Source: an uncultured Collinsella sp. (lineage in GTDB: Bacteria; Actinomycetota; Coriobacteriia; Coriobacteriales; Coriobacteriaceae). Taken from it: 21,204 bases of DNA. The notes under the pieces are model-generated. The model was not told the origin of the DNA. It was given only the letters and a program-made list of their open reading frames with translations, and did no database searches. Position numbers and translations under genes: made by a program. How positions within the stretch are numbered: the first letter of the stretch is position 1; each line of letters starts with the position of its first letter. The stretch covers positions 1 to 21,204 of the forward strand of contig CAMQPJ010000002.1 of assembly GCA_947003675.1 (NCBI GenBank), written 5' to 3'. This document shows, piece after piece, positions 8,010-16,036 of the stretch.

Positions 8010-8701
8010 GTAAAGTCCTCGTTATTATTCCTGCGTACAACGAGCAAGATGCAATTCTGTCAACGGTCAGCGCCGTGGTTACCGCTGGTTACGATTACGT
8101 TGTCGTCAACGATGGCTCTAAAGACAACACGCTTGCAGTATGCCGTGAAAACAACCTAAACGTTCTCGACCTTGCGCAAAACCTGGGTATTGGTGGTGCG
8201 GTGCAGTGCGGACACAAGTACGCCCAGCGCAACGATTACGACATTGACATTCAGGTGGATGGCGACGGCCAGCATGACCCGTCGTTTATTTCCAAACTTG
8301 TCGCCGAGGTTGAGGCTGGTGCAGACCTTGCCATTGGATCGCGGTTCCTGGAGGTCAACGAGGGCTTCCAGTCGACGTGGCTTCGACGAGTGGGCATTAC
8401 CTGGTTCGAGAAGCTTCTAAAGGTTCTTACGGGCGTAACGGTGACCGATGCCACATCTGGCTTTCGAGCGTGCGGTCGCAAGGCTATCGCATTATTTGCC
8501 GAGTCGTATCCGACTGACTATCCAGAGCCCGAATCCATCGCGCTTTGCCTCAAGCGTGACCTCAAGGTCAGGGACGTTCCAGTGGAGATGTGTGAACGTC
8601 AAGGAGGGAAATCCTCCATCGGAGGCCTGTCTAGCATTTACTACATGATAAAGGTGACCATGGCGATCCTGATCGTTTCCCTTACCGGTCGCGAGGGGTG
8701 A
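8006..8701 (+). CDS. DPM1-like family 2 glycosyltransferase (lipid-phosphate sugar synthase type)
   Basis: Enzymes of this type usually transfer a sugar to undecaprenyl or dolichyl phosphate, making a donor for reactions outside the membrane. All core motifs are present: PAYNE (9-13), NDGSKDNT (35-42), NLGIGGAVQCG (59-69), DGDGQHD (85-91), and TSGFRACGRKA near 150. Length is 231 residues; it lacks the C-terminal membrane helices of GtrB-like relatives, ending instead in one short hydrophobic stretch (YYMIKVTMAILIVSLTG). The GTG start at 8006 follows a strong AAAGGAGG. Both neighbours overlap it by a GTGA four-base junction, so the three genes form a tightly coupled set. Pairing with a DUF2304 gene directly downstream is a known arrangement and supports membrane anchoring through that partner. 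Confidence 0.88.
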   Translation: MSKVLVIIPAYNEQDAILSTVSAVVTAGYDYVVVNDGSKDNTLAVCRENNLNVLDLAQNLGIGGAVQCGHKYAQRNDYDIDIQVDGDGQHDPSFISKLVAEVEAGADLAIGSRFLEVNEGFQSTWLRRVGITWFEKLLKVLTGVTVTDATSGFRACGRKAIALFAESYPTDYPEPESIALCLKRDLKVRDVPVEMCERQGGKSSIGGLSSIYYMIKVTMAILIVSLTGREG

Positions 8702-8706
8702 TTTAT

Positions 8707-9057
8707 ATGACGTTCGTTACTCAGGTTCTCGCAGCGATTTTTGCGGTTGTGTTCTTCGTCTACGTGATCCGTCTCGTATCCAAGGGTAAGTTGTCCTTAC
8801 GCTATTCCTTTTTCTGGCTGTCCTTGTCGGTGGTAATCCTCATTGCAGCGATTTTCCCCGGTTTCATTGGCGCAATTGGCGAGTTGTTCGGCTTCGTGCT
8901 GACCACGAACTTCGTGTTCTTCCTTGGCTTATTTTTGTTACTGGCCTTTTCGCTCATGCTGAGCGTGGTGGTAACTAAGCAAGCGGCGAGCATCAAAAAC
9001 TTGACGCAGAGGCTGGCCATTGTAGAAAAGGAACTATACCGGGGTGACGATGATTAG
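8707..9057 (+). CDS. DUF2304 family small membrane protein
   Basis: A protein of about 116 residues with three hydrophobic segments (roughly 5-22, 32-50 and 62-90) separated by short basic loops, then a soluble, probably coiled-coil tail (KQAASIKNLTQRLAIVEKEL). This layout matches DUF2304, whose members commonly sit beside DPM1-like glycosyltransferases and are thought to anchor or regulate them; biochemical function is not established. Two starts are possible: the GTG at 8698, overlapping the upstream stop, or the ATG at 8707. I prefer 8707 because GAGGGG lies eight bases before it, whereas the GTG has no site. It ends 64 bp before the DUF2142 gene. Confidence 0.82.
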   Translation: MTFVTQVLAAIFAVVFFVYVIRLVSKGKLSLRYSFFWLSLSVVILIAAIFPGFIGAIGELFGFVLTTNFVFFLGLFLLLAFSLMLSVVVTKQAASIKNLTQRLAIVEKELYRGDDD

Positions 9058-9121
9058 CCCTCGATAGTCTATGCCCTTGGTCTGATTGAATATGGTCCCT
9101 ATCGGAAATGAGATTTGTTAG

Positions 9122-10615
9122 ATGACTGCGATATCAACCTTCGGGGCTCATGTCTCCGCGAGCGTGAAGCTGGACAATGTGAAGCGCGATTGGCTGTTTA
9201 TGTTCGCGTATTTCGCGACTTCGCTACTGGCAATTGCGATGCTCTTTACGAATGTTCTGGAATATAAAGCTGGGCTAGTCGGGAAAGCCTCTATGGTTAT
9301 TCCCGCGCTGTTGCTCGCCTGTCTCCTTTGCGAATTTGCGTTTCTGGCACGGCGCTTTTCATGTGATGTCCAGAAAGTCTTTCTGCTAATTTCCGTTCCA
9401 GCCGTTCTGGCTTTCGGACTATTCATTATTCCGGGCACTGTCCCAGATGAGCCTGCTCATATCGCTCAAGCACTTGATTTGTTTGGTCGTCACTCGGGTA
9501 GTTTTCTTGTGCCGAAAGCGCTTGGTCCAGATTCCCTCCCTCATACTTATGCTGATCTCTATGCGTCGATTTCGACTCCAGATTCGTGGGATTCTATGAT
9601 TTCATGCGATCGATACGTGGCGTATTTGGATGGGCTTTACGCGATTCCGGCGATGGTTATCTCGGTTTTGCGCTTATTGAACGTGAACGCGATGGTTGCA
9701 GTTATCATCGCGCGCGTGGTCAATGGCGTGCTGTTCTGCGCCGCGGGGTATTACATCATCCGCCTGCTTCCGTGTGGAAAGACCGCGCTAATGGTGTTTC
9801 TTCTTAATCCGATGCTGATTCAGCAAGAAGCCTCTTTGTCTGCGGATGTATTGGTGAATATCGCTGCAATTGCCTTTGTTGTGTACTTCCTTAAATTGAA
9901 TTCTCAGAAAGAGGTTGCAAGGAAAGAATGGCTAATTTTCGCCGCACTTACGGTTGTGATGGCTTTGGCGAAAATGATGTTTGCTCCCTTAGCTCTACTG
10001 TGGCTTGTTTTCTTTAATAGGAGGTTGTCAGGTAAGAGGCTTCTTGCGGCTTACCTCGATATCTTCTTAGTTTGTTGTGCGCTTGCGGCTTTGGTTGTCG
10101 TGTTTTATCGCGGTCCCCTTTTCCCAGCTTCATTTGCGCTCATGCGCTCTCCCGCAGAATGCGCGCGCGTCTTGGCTAGCTCCATCTGGAATGTTGGTCC
10201 GTTCTGGATCGATTCGTACCTTGGCAAATATCTCGCGGCGCTTAATCTGGCTACCTGGACCCCTTGCGTGTATGTCTATTTAGTTCTTCAGGTAGTGGTG
10301 CTGTTCTATAACGATGAAGACTGTAGCGTACTCGTTCGCGGCGTTGATAAGGTATTTGTTTGCGTTCTCTGCTTGGTAAACCTGTTGCTTCTGGTTTTGA
10401 CTATGCGTGGGTGGAGTCTCGAGGTTGATAAGGTAGCGGATTATATCCTTGGAATACAGGGAAGGTACTTCTTTCCGCTCGTTTTGCTTCCTCTGTGCTG
10501 CATGCTTCGTCCGGGCAAGAAGCGTTCGGAGGGGCGCGTGCTCGTTACGTCTGCGGCGTTGTTGGTTGCAGTTTTCTCCATTAACATGATTCCTGTCATT
10601 ACTTTCTACCTCTAG
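9122..10615 (+). CDS. DUF2142 family polytopic membrane protein (candidate GT-C-type transferase)
   Basis: A 497-residue protein with about 11-12 hydrophobic helices. The loop after the fourth helix contains GTVPDEPAHIAQALDLF, the DUF2142 hallmark; acidic residues at such a position in GT-C enzymes bind the lipid-phosphate sugar. The family is therefore a plausible user of the donor made by the upstream DPM1-like enzyme, but this is inference. The ATG at 9122 has only a weak upstream GAGA, the poorest ribosome site in the operon. The gene is 14 bp upstream of the tandem glycosyltransferase. It is also the only large multi-spanning protein in the operon apart from the divergent flippase, so a polymerase-like role cannot be excluded. 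Confidence 0.8.
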   Translation: MTAISTFGAHVSASVKLDNVKRDWLFMFAYFATSLLAIAMLFTNVLEYKAGLVGKASMVIPALLLACLLCEFAFLARRFSCDVQKVFLLISVPAVLAFGLFIIPGTVPDEPAHIAQALDLFGRHSGSFLVPKALGPDSLPHTYADLYASISTPDSWDSMISCDRYVAYLDGLYAIPAMVISVLRLLNVNAMVAVIIARVVNGVLFCAAGYYIIRLLPCGKTALMVFLLNPMLIQQEASLSADVLVNIAAIAFVVYFLKLNSQKEVARKEWLIFAALTVVMALAKMMFAPLALLWLVFFNRRLSGKRLLAAYLDIFLVCCALAALVVVFYRGPLFPASFALMRSPAECARVLASSIWNVGPFWIDSYLGKYLAALNLATWTPCVYVYLVLQVVVLFYNDEDCSVLVRGVDKVFVCVLCLVNLLLLVLTMRGWSLEVDKVADYILGIQGRYFFPLVLLPLCCMLRPGKKRSEGRVLVTSAALLVAVFSINMIPVITFYL

Positions 10616-10629
10616 ATTGAAGGGGCTCT

Positions 10630-12921
10630 ATGCCAAGCATTTCTAGGATTAAGCAGCTTTGTAGTAACGCTGTAACGCTTCTTGATGAGGATGGTATCTA
10701 CGCCTTTACCGATAGGGTAAAGGTTCGCACGTCACGTTTCCACTTGCCTGGTCGGAAGGCGGATGTCGAGGCTGTTGACCCTTTGGATGTCTTTACAGAC
10801 GTCTTGTTTGTCAACGGCTGCGCATACTCCGTCCCCCATCCTATTCGCTATCGCGTCGATCATCAGATTGAGCAACTTGTTGCACATGGTGTGAGCGCCC
10901 GCAAGGTCGAGGCGTGGGATGTAAATGATGATTGGGCCCGCACTGCGCATGTATTTGTGATTTTCCGTTGCCCGTACTCTGAGGAAATTGGGCGCTTCAT
11001 TACACTTGCCAAGTCTCTTGGAAAGACTGTCCTCTACGATATTGACGACCTTGTTATCGATACGAAGTACACTGACCTCATTCCGTTCCTGTCGACTTTC
11101 ACTGAAGAGCAGAAGCGCGGTTACGACGACGGTGTTCGCGCCATGCAAAAGACCATGCTCATGTGCGATGGCGTTATCACCACTACTGAAGGCATGGCCA
11201 ACGAGCTCAAGAATTATTTGCCGAAGGTGTGCATTAACAGGAACGTTGCGTCCGAAGAGATGCTCAACTTCTGTAATAAGGCCGTGCGTGAGCGTGACGT
11301 GTTCCCGAACGTCTCTGTCGACGCTGTGACTAAGCGCGAAAGGCGTGCTTGGAAGAAGGCTCACGAGCCTCGCGATGGTAGGTTCCGCATTGGCTATTTT
11401 TCAGGCAGCATCACTCATAATGACGACTTCGAACTCGTGCTCCCTGCTCTTGCGCGCGTAATGCAGGAGCGTCCTGAGGTTACACTGTGCATTGTAGGTG
11501 AGCTGACGATCCCTGATGCCTTGTCTGGGATGGCGGACAGGGTCGAAGCCTTCCCGTTCTGTGACTGGCGCCGCCTGCCCAAGCTCATCTCGAAGGTAGA
11601 CATCAACATTGCACCGCTGGCAGATTCCGTGTTCAATCGCGCAAAATCTGAGAATAAGTGGGTTGAGGCAAGTCTCGTTAAGGTTCCGACTGTTGCAAGT
11701 AATGTTGGTGCTTTCGCAAGCGAGGTTGTCGATGGTGAGACCGGAATCCTGTGCTCTACGACCGAACAGTGGTACGACGCTCTCATCAACCTCATGGATG
11801 ATGCCACGAGGAGGAGGGTGCTTGCTGAGAAGGCGTACGAGGAATGCTCCGCTCATCGTACGACTCTTAATTCCGGCATGTCGTTGGTCAATTTCATTCA
11901 TGATGTGATGCCGTCCAACATTGCCTTCGCGGTTCCGTCTTTGAATATTAGCGGGGGCAATATCGTGACCTTGCGTCACGCCTCCTTTCTTCAGCGTAGG
12001 GGCATCGATGTAACAATAATTGATGGCATGGGCGAAGATCGCTGGGTCGAGGTGCAGGGATGTCGCATTCCAGTTATTAATCGACGTGTTCTTCCTGCCG
12101 CTATTGACGACTGTCCTATTGACGGAACTTTTCAGCGTCTTGTCGCGACTTTCTGGGAAACGGCTCAGTTTGTTGAGCGTTATAGGAAAGCCGACCGTCG
12201 CTTGTATTTCGTTCAGAATTACGAGCCCGGTTTCTATTATCCTCTTGATTGGCATCGTGTTGCCGCGTCCGCAACCTACTCATCCGGCCTTGAAGTCTTT
12301 ACTATGTCTCCCTGGTGTCAGAAATGGCTTAAGAGGGATTACAACGTATCGGCACGTTGCGTAAAGAACGGAATGGACGTTGAGCGCTATAGCGTGAAGG
12401 AGCGCGACTATTCCGGCAAGGTTCGCATTCTGATCGAGGGCGATTGCAAGGTCGACTACAAGAACGTTGACGAGGCGTTCCGTATCGTTGACAAGCTTGA
12501 TCCCAAAAAATATGAGGTTTGGTATCTTTCCTACAATGGTGAACCTAAGAGCTTTTATCGCGTGGATAGGTTTCTCCATGCCATTCCGAGCGAGGAGGTG
12601 CATTCCGTCTACGAGGACTGTCATATTCTCCTGAAGACGAGTCTGCTGGAGAGCTTTTCCTATCCTCCGCTTGAGATGATGGCGACCGGTGGTATTGCAG
12701 TTGCCATTTCGAACCCCGGTAACGCCGAGTACCTTGTAAACGGGGAAAACTGCTTGCTTATTAACCATGGAGAAGAGGGCAAGGCAGCAGCTATGATTGA
12801 ATCTTTGGTCGAAGACGAAGCACTTCGTGACCGTCTCATTTCTGGTGGTATTAAGACGGCCCAATCTCGTGATTGGTCTCGTTTTGAAGATGAGATTGCT
12901 TCGGTGTATCTGGGGGAGTAA
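10630..12921 (+). CDS. Tandem two-domain GT-B glycosyltransferase (763 aa)
   Basis: Two GT-B/GT4-like units are joined in one chain. The first (about 55-410) has VLYDIDDLVID, a typical acceptor-side acidic motif of these polysaccharide glycosyltransferases, GYFSGSITHNDDFELVLPAL opening its nucleotide half, and a donor-binding stretch SENKWVEASLVKVPTVAS near 340-357. The second (about 430-763) starts FAVPSLNISGGNIVTLRHA, like rhamnosyltransferases of the WsaF type. It ends in the E-x7-E motif ESFSYPPLEMMATGG, where the two glutamates usually contact the nucleotide sugar. Two active sites would add two residues in sequence. The ATG at 10630 lies four bases after GAAGGGG. The stop TAA touches the next ATG directly. 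Rhamnose donor use is suggested by the second domain and by rmlAB in the window, not proven. Confidence 0.85.
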   Translation: MPSISRIKQLCSNAVTLLDEDGIYAFTDRVKVRTSRFHLPGRKADVEAVDPLDVFTDVLFVNGCAYSVPHPIRYRVDHQIEQLVAHGVSARKVEAWDVNDDWARTAHVFVIFRCPYSEEIGRFITLAKSLGKTVLYDIDDLVIDTKYTDLIPFLSTFTEEQKRGYDDGVRAMQKTMLMCDGVITTTEGMANELKNYLPKVCINRNVASEEMLNFCNKAVRERDVFPNVSVDAVTKRERRAWKKAHEPRDGRFRIGYFSGSITHNDDFELVLPALARVMQERPEVTLCIVGELTIPDALSGMADRVEAFPFCDWRRLPKLISKVDINIAPLADSVFNRAKSENKWVEASLVKVPTVASNVGAFASEVVDGETGILCSTTEQWYDALINLMDDATRRRVLAEKAYEECSAHRTTLNSGMSLVNFIHDVMPSNIAFAVPSLNISGGNIVTLRHASFLQRRGIDVTIIDGMGEDRWVEVQGCRIPVINRRVLPAAIDDCPIDGTFQRLVATFWETAQFVERYRKADRRLYFVQNYEPGFYYPLDWHRVAASATYSSGLEVFTMSPWCQKWLKRDYNVSARCVKNGMDVERYSVKERDYSGKVRILIEGDCKVDYKNVDEAFRIVDKLDPKKYEVWYLSYNGEPKSFYRVDRFLHAIPSEEVHSVYEDCHILLKTSLLESFSYPPLEMMATGGIAVAISNPGNAEYLVNGENCLLINHGEEGKAAAMIESLVEDEALRDRLISGGIKTAQSRDWSRFEDEIASVYLGE

Positions 12922-14355
12922 ATGGCTTACGACCTTTCAATTGCATGCGTGTATAACAAGCTCGAGCAGTTTGAACGCTTTCGCCATTCCGTCGAAGATC
13001 TTCCGTTCAGGGTCCAGCTGATTGCGATGGACAATAGGGAGCGCGCTTGGTCTTCCGCAGCGGCGGCTTATAATCATGCCGTTGATGTTACCGAGTCTGA
13101 TGTGGTCCTCTTTTCGCATCAGGATATTGTCTTTTTGGACGGCTCTTTTATCTCGGAGTTCATCGAGAAAGTCCGTGAGAATCATGATTTGCTCGTTGGC
13201 GTTGCGGGTGCAGTCGAGACTGAGGGTGGATACTGCCGCAAAATGGTTTCTGGTATGTACCAGGGCTCCAAGCTTTGGCGCCACCATACTGCGGAGTCCC
13301 CAACAATGGTCTCCACCCTGGATGAGTGCCTATTCGGTTGCCATAAGGATTTGTTCTCTAAGGTGCATTTTGATGAGGAGACGTGCAACGGCTGGCACTT
13401 TTATGCCGTAGATCTCTCGCTTCAGGTCCAGGATGCAGACGCTAGCGTAATGGTTCTGCCCGCGTCGGTGCTTCATCTGTCTGGGGGCAATCGTGATGGT
13501 TCATATTATGTCGCCCAGGAAAAGCTGAAGAAGAAATATGCCAAGTCTCGTGAGGTGATTGTAACCACCTGCGGATGGACCAGGACGGGCTTCATCGATC
13601 CGTATCGTCCCATTGTTGACGACGAGCTTGCTGCTCTGGATCGAGCGGGTATTTCGTACTCTGTTCGATTCTTCCGCTCTTGGAATGAAGTTGGAAATCT
13701 TTGCAACAAGGTCTTTTTGCCAAGCTTGTTTCCTTCGGACGGATTTTCCGACGTTACGTTGAGTGAAGAAGGGTCTCGCTTGTACTCTGGTATTGCGATG
13801 GTTCGCAATTTCATTTCTTCGAAGAGATGGCTGTACGAAGACCTTCGCGATCTTAAGCGAGATTACGTGGTAGCCGTTGAGGAGGAGTGCCGCGGCACAA
13901 GGGAATACCGACTTGGTACCAAATTCCTGCCGTGGATTAAGGTGCAGCCCCACGATACGGTGATGCTCGAGACGGGATCTTCCAATGGGGGCGTATCTGC
14001 GAGCGTTGCCCCCATGTTCTCAAACGATGGAGCTGTCTTTCCCTGCTCGGTTGACGATCTCGAATTCGCATTCTCGAAAGGGGAGGGGTATTTCTCTTCT
14101 TACATTCTTTCGACTCTCCAAGCGGCGGAGGCAAACCTTCCAGGGCTTCCTGAATCCGATTCGAAGGTCTTTGAACCTTTGCTTCGTTCATCCTTGCTCT
14201 CTTGCGGGGATGCATGCAAGTCCCTGTGCGCTCTAGTTCGTGCGGATGAGTTCGCCGAAATCCAAGCGGAAAGGGTGCGAAGGCTTTACGCTTCCTGTTT
14301 ACCGAGCCGCGTTGGAAGACTTTTACTCCGTGTGGGTCGAAAGCTATTTCGGTAG
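12922..14355 (+). CDS. StrF-like glycosyltransferase with uncharacterised C-terminal region
   Basis: The first ~210 residues resemble the StrF/Glyco_tranf_2_5 branch of GT-A transferases. They open MAYDLSIACVYNKLEQFERF and have VVLFSHQDIVFLDG at about 61-74 (HQD in the place of the DxD metal site), ECLFGCHKDLF, and a C-terminal GWHFYAVDLSLQ segment. The remaining ~260 residues (from about CGWTRTGFIDPYRPIV) match no family I know; they contain an acidic middle and a basic tail (VGRLLLRVGRKLF) that could touch the membrane. There is no signal peptide. The ATG immediately follows the stop of the preceding gene, and GGGGGAG within that gene's last codons acts as the ribosome site, so the two are coupled. 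It is the last gene of the operon, before a double hairpin. Confidence 0.78.
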   Translation: MAYDLSIACVYNKLEQFERFRHSVEDLPFRVQLIAMDNRERAWSSAAAAYNHAVDVTESDVVLFSHQDIVFLDGSFISEFIEKVRENHDLLVGVAGAVETEGGYCRKMVSGMYQGSKLWRHHTAESPTMVSTLDECLFGCHKDLFSKVHFDEETCNGWHFYAVDLSLQVQDADASVMVLPASVLHLSGGNRDGSYYVAQEKLKKKYAKSREVIVTTCGWTRTGFIDPYRPIVDDELAALDRAGISYSVRFFRSWNEVGNLCNKVFLPSLFPSDGFSDVTLSEEGSRLYSGIAMVRNFISSKRWLYEDLRDLKRDYVVAVEEECRGTREYRLGTKFLPWIKVQPHDTVMLETGSSNGGVSASVAPMFSNDGAVFPCSVDDLEFAFSKGEGYFSSYILSTLQAAEANLPGLPESDSKVFEPLLRSSLLSCGDACKSLCALVRADEFAEIQAERVRRLYASCLPSRVGRLLLRVGRKLFR

Positions 14356-14357
14356 TT

Positions 14358-14410
14358 AAAAGCCACGCTTTTCGGGCATGGCGACCCCGATTGGTCGCCA
14401 TGTCCTTTCT
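14358..14410. terminator. Double hairpin, bidirectional terminator between convergent genes
   Basis: Two stems lie in tandem. The first is AAAAGC-CAC-GCTTTT (14358-14372). The second is a 13-bp stem, 14374-14386 with 14393-14405 (one G-U pair, loop CCGATT), followed by TTTCT. It ends the + strand operon three bases after its stop, and the second stem starts just past the stop of the convergent gene at 14409. Confidence 0.75.
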
Positions 14411-15521
14411 ATTGGTGCTTCAAAAAGAAGTGCGCTACGCTTTGAAGTCTTCGGTAGAACCCCGACATGCTTACTCTACGTGCGAGCCTTACGAGGGCGA
14501 CTTCGTGTCGATTCTTCAGTTTGTCATAGGCAGCTTGGGCCTTGGCCAATTCTTGTTTTAGTTTCACCGTGTTCGCACGTTCATCAACGAGCTCCTGAAC
14601 TACAACGTCTAAGTATTCCGACCTCTTGCCGAGTTCGCGAAGACTGGGGACAACTTCGTCTTTATCAAGCTCGTTGAGCATTGCTTGGAAGTCGCCGAGG
14701 CATTTGATTACTTCTTCATCCGTGATGTTGAACACGACATGTGGGCAGTCGACAGTGGCCAGACGATGCATGATTGTGTCTTCAAGCTTGATGAAGCCGT
14801 GTTCGTGTGCGAAGCGGTAGTTCTCCATGGAACCTTTCAGTAGGTCGCAGGCGAGGCGTGGGGTCCAGTTGGTCTGCTTGTGTGCGATGCGGTAAATGTA
14901 TGTTGCATACGGCAACACGTAGTAACGCTGGGCTTTGTACATCGCGGGCACGAAGAAGAGGGGGTCCTCATACCAACGTCGAGCTGGGAAACGCAGGGCT
15001 GCATCTTCAAATAGGTCTTTTCGGTAAATATAACGTGTGTAGCCGTAGTCCATCTGGTCGTCTGCGTAGTTGCGCCAGCCTTCGTGGTCGAACACGTAGA
15101 GCTCGTCGTCTGCAAACGCGTCAATGAACGTCCCCGTTTCCTGGTTTAGAAGCACCATGGACCCGCCGCAGATGGTGGCGTCTTTGTCTCTGGCAGCGGT
15201 CAACAAATCGGAAAGCGCATGATCGGTCGGGTAGTAGTCGTCTGAATCCATGAACGCAATGTACTCACCCGCGGCATGCTCAATTCCCAGGTTTCTAGCG
15301 GGACCAGCCCCCTGGTTCTCCTGGTGGAAGACTCGAATGCGAGAGTCGCCTTGGGCAAGCTCGTCAAGAATGGCGGGGGAGTCGTCGGTGGAGCCGTCGT
15401 CTACAAAGATCGCTTCAAGGGAGCAGCCGACTTGAGACAGAACCGATTCAATGCACTCATCAAAGTGTGGACCGGGGTTGTACACGGGAATTATTACCGA
15501 AATGTCCGGGTTGGAAGGCAC
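14409..15521 (-). CDS. Family 2 glycosyltransferase with C-terminal coiled coil
   Basis: A 370-residue GT-A transferase of the WcaA/CpsE-like type. Landmarks: IPVYNPGPHFDECIESVLSQ (11-30), DDGSTDDS (41-48), GAGPARNLGI (71-80), and MDSDD (91-95) as metal site. YEDPLFF holds the downstream acidic pair. Residues about 300-345 (VQELVDERANTVKLKQELAKAQAAYDK, in part) form a charged coiled coil that may mediate oligomerisation. A basic amphipathic tail follows. The start is a GTG at 15521 with AGGAG five bases before it. It is transcribed toward the main operon and is not part of it. A TACAAT hexamer upstream may be its -10 but I found no matching -35. It probably acts on the same glycan. Confidence 0.88.
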   Translation of the reverse strand: MPSNPDISVIIPVYNPGPHFDECIESVLSQVGCSLEAIFVDDGSTDDSPAILDELAQGDSRIRVFHQENQGAGPARNLGIEHAAGEYIAFMDSDDYYPTDHALSDLLTAARDKDATICGGSMVLLNQETGTFIDAFADDELYVFDHEGWRNYADDQMDYGYTRYIYRKDLFEDAALRFPARRWYEDPLFFVPAMYKAQRYYVLPYATYIYRIAHKQTNWTPRLACDLLKGSMENYRFAHEHGFIKLEDTIMHRLATVDCPHVVFNITDEEVIKCLGDFQAMLNELDKDEVVPSLRELGKRSEYLDVVVQELVDERANTVKLKQELAKAQAAYDKLKNRHEVALVRLARRVSMSGFYRRLQSVAHFFLKHQ

Positions 15522-15626
15522 GGGAACTCCTCTGTGAATGGTTGCAGTGCAATGCTAATTGTAGCCGAGCGCTGCCGAGCTGCGTTGATAGTTGGCAGCT
15601 CTCATTCGTTTAATGTACGTCTTCGT

Positions 15627-15668
15627 CATTTCCCTTGCTTTTCAAATGCTGAAAATGAAGGTGAAATG
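15627..15668. repeat. Imperfect inverted repeat in intergenic DNA
   Basis: Left arm CATTTCCCTTGCTTTTCA (15627-15644) pairs with right arm 15650-15668 around the loop AATGC, with two mismatches and one bulge. There is no T-run on either side, so it is not a standard terminator. The surrounding 15540-15730 carries no gene. Confidence 0.55.
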
Positions 15669-15732
15669 AGTTCCCCCGTCCGTTGGTGTCGTGAGGTTGA
15701 GCATTTCGCAACGTGAGCACCGCCCGTTTCGC

Positions 15733-15794
15733 TGTTTCGGTATCGGTGATTACTCTGTTTCAGTATCGGGTGTTTCGAGGTTTCCGTATCACCG
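15733..15794. repeat. Three direct repeats with 23-bp period, probable IS21-type end
   Basis: Three related 16-17-mers occur at exact 23-bp steps: TGTTTCGGTATCGGTG (15733), TGTTTCAGTATCGGGTG (15756), and GGTTTCCGTATCACCG (15779). Multiple spaced transposase-binding repeats beginning with TG at the outer edge are characteristic of IS21-family ends. No istA/istB is present, so this is a remnant of about 60-160 bp, lying against the broken orfB of the IS3-type element. Confidence 0.55.
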
Positions 15795-15894
15795 GGACGC
15801 TACTTTCTCGATGCGAGGAGTCGTCGCGAAGACGAGGAAGGAGAGCGGCAGGCAGAAGATGAGTATGTAGCAAGTCGTGCGCCTGCCGGTGACG

Positions 15895-16036
15895 CGATTG
15901 GCGATGGTAGTAGGAGCTACGTTTGATCCCCATCGCGCTGAGCAGCGTCTTCAGCGGGAAATCCCTGTACAAGGCGTCGACCATCTGGGTTTTCTCCCCT
16001 TTCGTGAGTTCTCTGAAGTCGACGCCGGGGTCTTTA
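15895..16036 (-). pseudogene. IS3 family (IS150-like) OrfB, N-terminal stub
   Basis: In the frame offset from orfA, the minus strand reads DPGVDFRELTKGEKTQ then MVDALYRDFPLKTLLSAMG and IKRSSYYHRQ, the standard start of an IS3-family OrfB. Homology stops at about 15895. What follows toward lower coordinates is unrelated DNA and then the 23-bp repeats. The integrase core is gone, so the element cannot transpose by itself. In an intact element the protein is made by -1 frameshifting from orfA; here the overlap reads CCTAAAGACC, without the usual A-rich slippery run. Confidence 0.75.

Noticed and set aside
11401..12255. 284-codon minus-strand ORF inside the tandem glycosyltransferase gene
   Set aside because: It lies fully inside a gene with clear GT-B motifs and has no ribosome site or recognisable domain.
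15733..15794. The 23-bp-period repeats as a CRISPR array
   Set aside because: There are only three degenerate copies of ~16 bases with about 7 bases between them, no unique spacers of normal length, and no cas genes.
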